A DNA stretch of 64,000 bases. Origin: an uncultured Bacteroidales bacterium. Its GTDB lineage: Bacteria; Bacteroidota; Bacteroidia; Bacteroidales; Bacteroidaceae. Each line of letters starts with the position of its first letter. Within the stretch, counting starts at the first letter, position 1. Under the pieces are notes generated by a model, which searched no databases, had not been told where the DNA came from, and saw nothing but the letters and a program-made list of their open reading frames with translations. Of the stretch, positions 63,134-64,000 are shown one piece after another. Location: contig CADALZ010000004.1 in NCBI GenBank assembly GCA_902788865.1, positions 1-64,000 of the forward strand. The letters are read 5' to 3'. The position numbers were made by a program, and so were the translations under genes.

Positions 63134-63194
63134 AATTATATCCTTAGTTAGTTAGTTAATCATTACGTGGAAGCAAATGTACAAATAATTTTTG

Positions 63195-63202
63195 TATCTT
63201 CG
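63195..63202 (+). promoter_or_regulatory. -7 box for the endonuclease gene
   Basis: TATCTTCG, 17 bases before the ATG; it overlaps the upstream part of the divergent rubrerythrin promoter. No clear -33 element. Confidence 0.5.
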
Positions 63203-63218
63203 CAGCAAAAATCAGAAT

Positions 63219-64000
63219 ATGCGAAACAAACTCTCTAAAATAGTCTCTGGCATCTGTGTGCTGATAGGTGCCGTGCTCTCTGCCCTTTTCGGTTATAGAC
63301 CTACTGCCGTGGAGCCTGTTCCAAACATCAACGAACCCGTGCAGACGGAGATTTCTATCCCCGTGGAACAGCAAACTATCGCAGCTGAAGCCAGCGATGC
63401 TTTTTATGCGCAGCAAGGACTGGAGATTCCTGCACGCATACAGCAACGCTCTGAACGCATCATGCAGCGCACCAATTACACGGTTTCTTTCAACACTAAA
63501 TGGAACATTCCTAATTGGGTGGCTTGGGATATCACGAAGGAAGAGGTGAACAATGATCAGTACCAACGCAATGACTTCTTCGTGTCTGATCCCGACATAG
63601 CAGCCTCTAAGGCAGTGGCTTACGAGGACTACAGCGGTTCTGGATACGATCGTGGGCACATGTGCCCAGCAGGCGACAATCACTTCGATGCCACAGCGAT
63701 GGATGAGTGCTTTTATATGACCAATATCTGTCCGCAAAACCATGAACTCAATAAAGAGTCGTGGAACGACTTGGAGATGGCTTGTCGCCGATGGGCACGA
63801 CGCTATGGCAAGGTGTATGTGGTGTGTGGTCCCATCGTTCAGAATCCCGACAGACCTAAAACCATAGGCAAATGGCATAAAGTTGCTGTGCCAGATGCTT
63901 TTTTCAAAGTCATCATGGTGGTAAACAACGACACCCCTCAAGCCATTGGCTACATTTTCCAGAATAATGCCTCCCGCAAACCTTGGAAGGCCTACAGCAT
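63219..64000 (+). CDS. DNA/RNA non-specific endonuclease (partial, runs off window)
   Basis: The 260 codons visible are open to the window end, so the 3' end is missing. The N-terminus has a signal or anchor helix (IVSGICVLIGAVLSALF). From about residue 90 the NUC1 nuclease domain begins (NYTVSFNTKWNIPNWVAWD). The catalytic motif DRGHMCPAGDN (near 147) is intact, with the metal asparagine region TNICPQNHELNKESWNDLE and then RRYGKVYVVCGPI. It cuts nucleic acid in the envelope or outside the cell. It is divergent from rubrerythrin. Confidence 0.92.
   Translation, partial: MRNKLSKIVSGICVLIGAVLSALFGYRPTAVEPVPNINEPVQTEISIPVEQQTIAAEASDAFYAQQGLEIPARIQQRSERIMQRTNYTVSFNTKWNIPNWVAWDITKEEVNNDQYQRNDFFVSDPDIAASKAVAYEDYSGSGYDRGHMCPAGDNHFDATAMDECFYMTNICPQNHELNKESWNDLEMACRRWARRYGKVYVVCGPIVQNPDRPKTIGKWHKVAVPDAFFKVIMVVNNDTPQAIGYIFQNNASRKPWKAYS

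Noticed and set aside
63268-63549. 93-codon frame within the nuclease gene
   Set aside because: It is in another frame; the DRGH nuclease frame from 63219 is open to the window end and clearly real.

Overview
The window is a stretch of chromosome from a Bacteroidales bacterium, most like Prevotellaceae or Bacteroidaceae. The evidence is a SusC/SusD pair with a hybrid two-component regulator, DUF4271, DUF3098 and DUF2723 genes, the gene order ftsX-DUF3098-uppP-truB-queA-folK, and many -7 boxes of the Bacteroidetes type (TAnnTTTG). Rubrerythrin and superoxide dismutase fit an anaerobe that meets oxygen. Genes were assigned by reading motifs and context; no database search was run.

Layout. 262-5388: a CBM9-like protein, then a Tat-exported Gfo/Idh/MocA oxidoreductase and a HEAT-repeat protein with two DUF1080 (3-keto-glycoside hydrolase) domains. 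5463-7465: divergent cysK and cysE. 7466-18072: rRNA methyltransferase with a basic repeat tail, DPP IV, purD, two membrane proteins, a DUF2723 glycosyltransferase and a polysaccharide deacetylase. 18073-18627: a repeat-rich gap. 18628-29908: ftsX, DUF3098, uppP, truB, queA, folK, metK, an arginase-like gene, a LOG gene, DUF4271, hemD, rnpA, yidD, tatD and tyrS, mostly overlapping or tightly spaced. 29979-30049: tRNA-Gln. 30135-42089: an unknown protein, a structured gap, a GH2 beta-glucuronidase, flavin reductase, a 311-bp MITE-like element, PH-domain protein, lpdA, an M13 peptidase, dacB, an acyl-CoA ligase and a small membrane protein. 42090-43883: a candidate small RNA and miaB.

43901-60751 is a block of twelve genes on the minus strand, visibly richer in A+T than both flanks. 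In transcription order it reads: sugar permease (DMT type), RpiB, ROK kinase, aldo/keto-reductase-like secreted protein, SusC, SusD, terminator, AlsE-like epimerase, DUF1080 lipoprotein, second ROK protein, exported superoxide dismutase, hybrid two-component regulator, AraC regulator. RpiB, ROK and AlsE together are the parts of the D-allose pathway (allose to allose-6-P to allulose-6-P to fructose-6-P). There is no ordinary glycoside hydrolase; the only candidate is DUF1080. My reading is a polysaccharide-utilization-type locus for allose or 3-keto/3-epimeric glucosides. This is the most interesting system in the window. One of the two ROK paralogs has lost its ATP-site residues and may be a regulatory pseudokinase.

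61106-62233 encodes a class II Fic protein with an operator-like palindrome on its promoter. A long palindromic gap, rubrerythrin, and a secreted DNA/RNA endonuclease cut by the window end follow.

Between the genes lie three elements of similar design (18100-18332, 34242-34552, 62456-62538): inverted repeats whose arms are made of short reiterated units. There are also four 22-bp tandem units at 18411-18498 and heptamer microsatellites.
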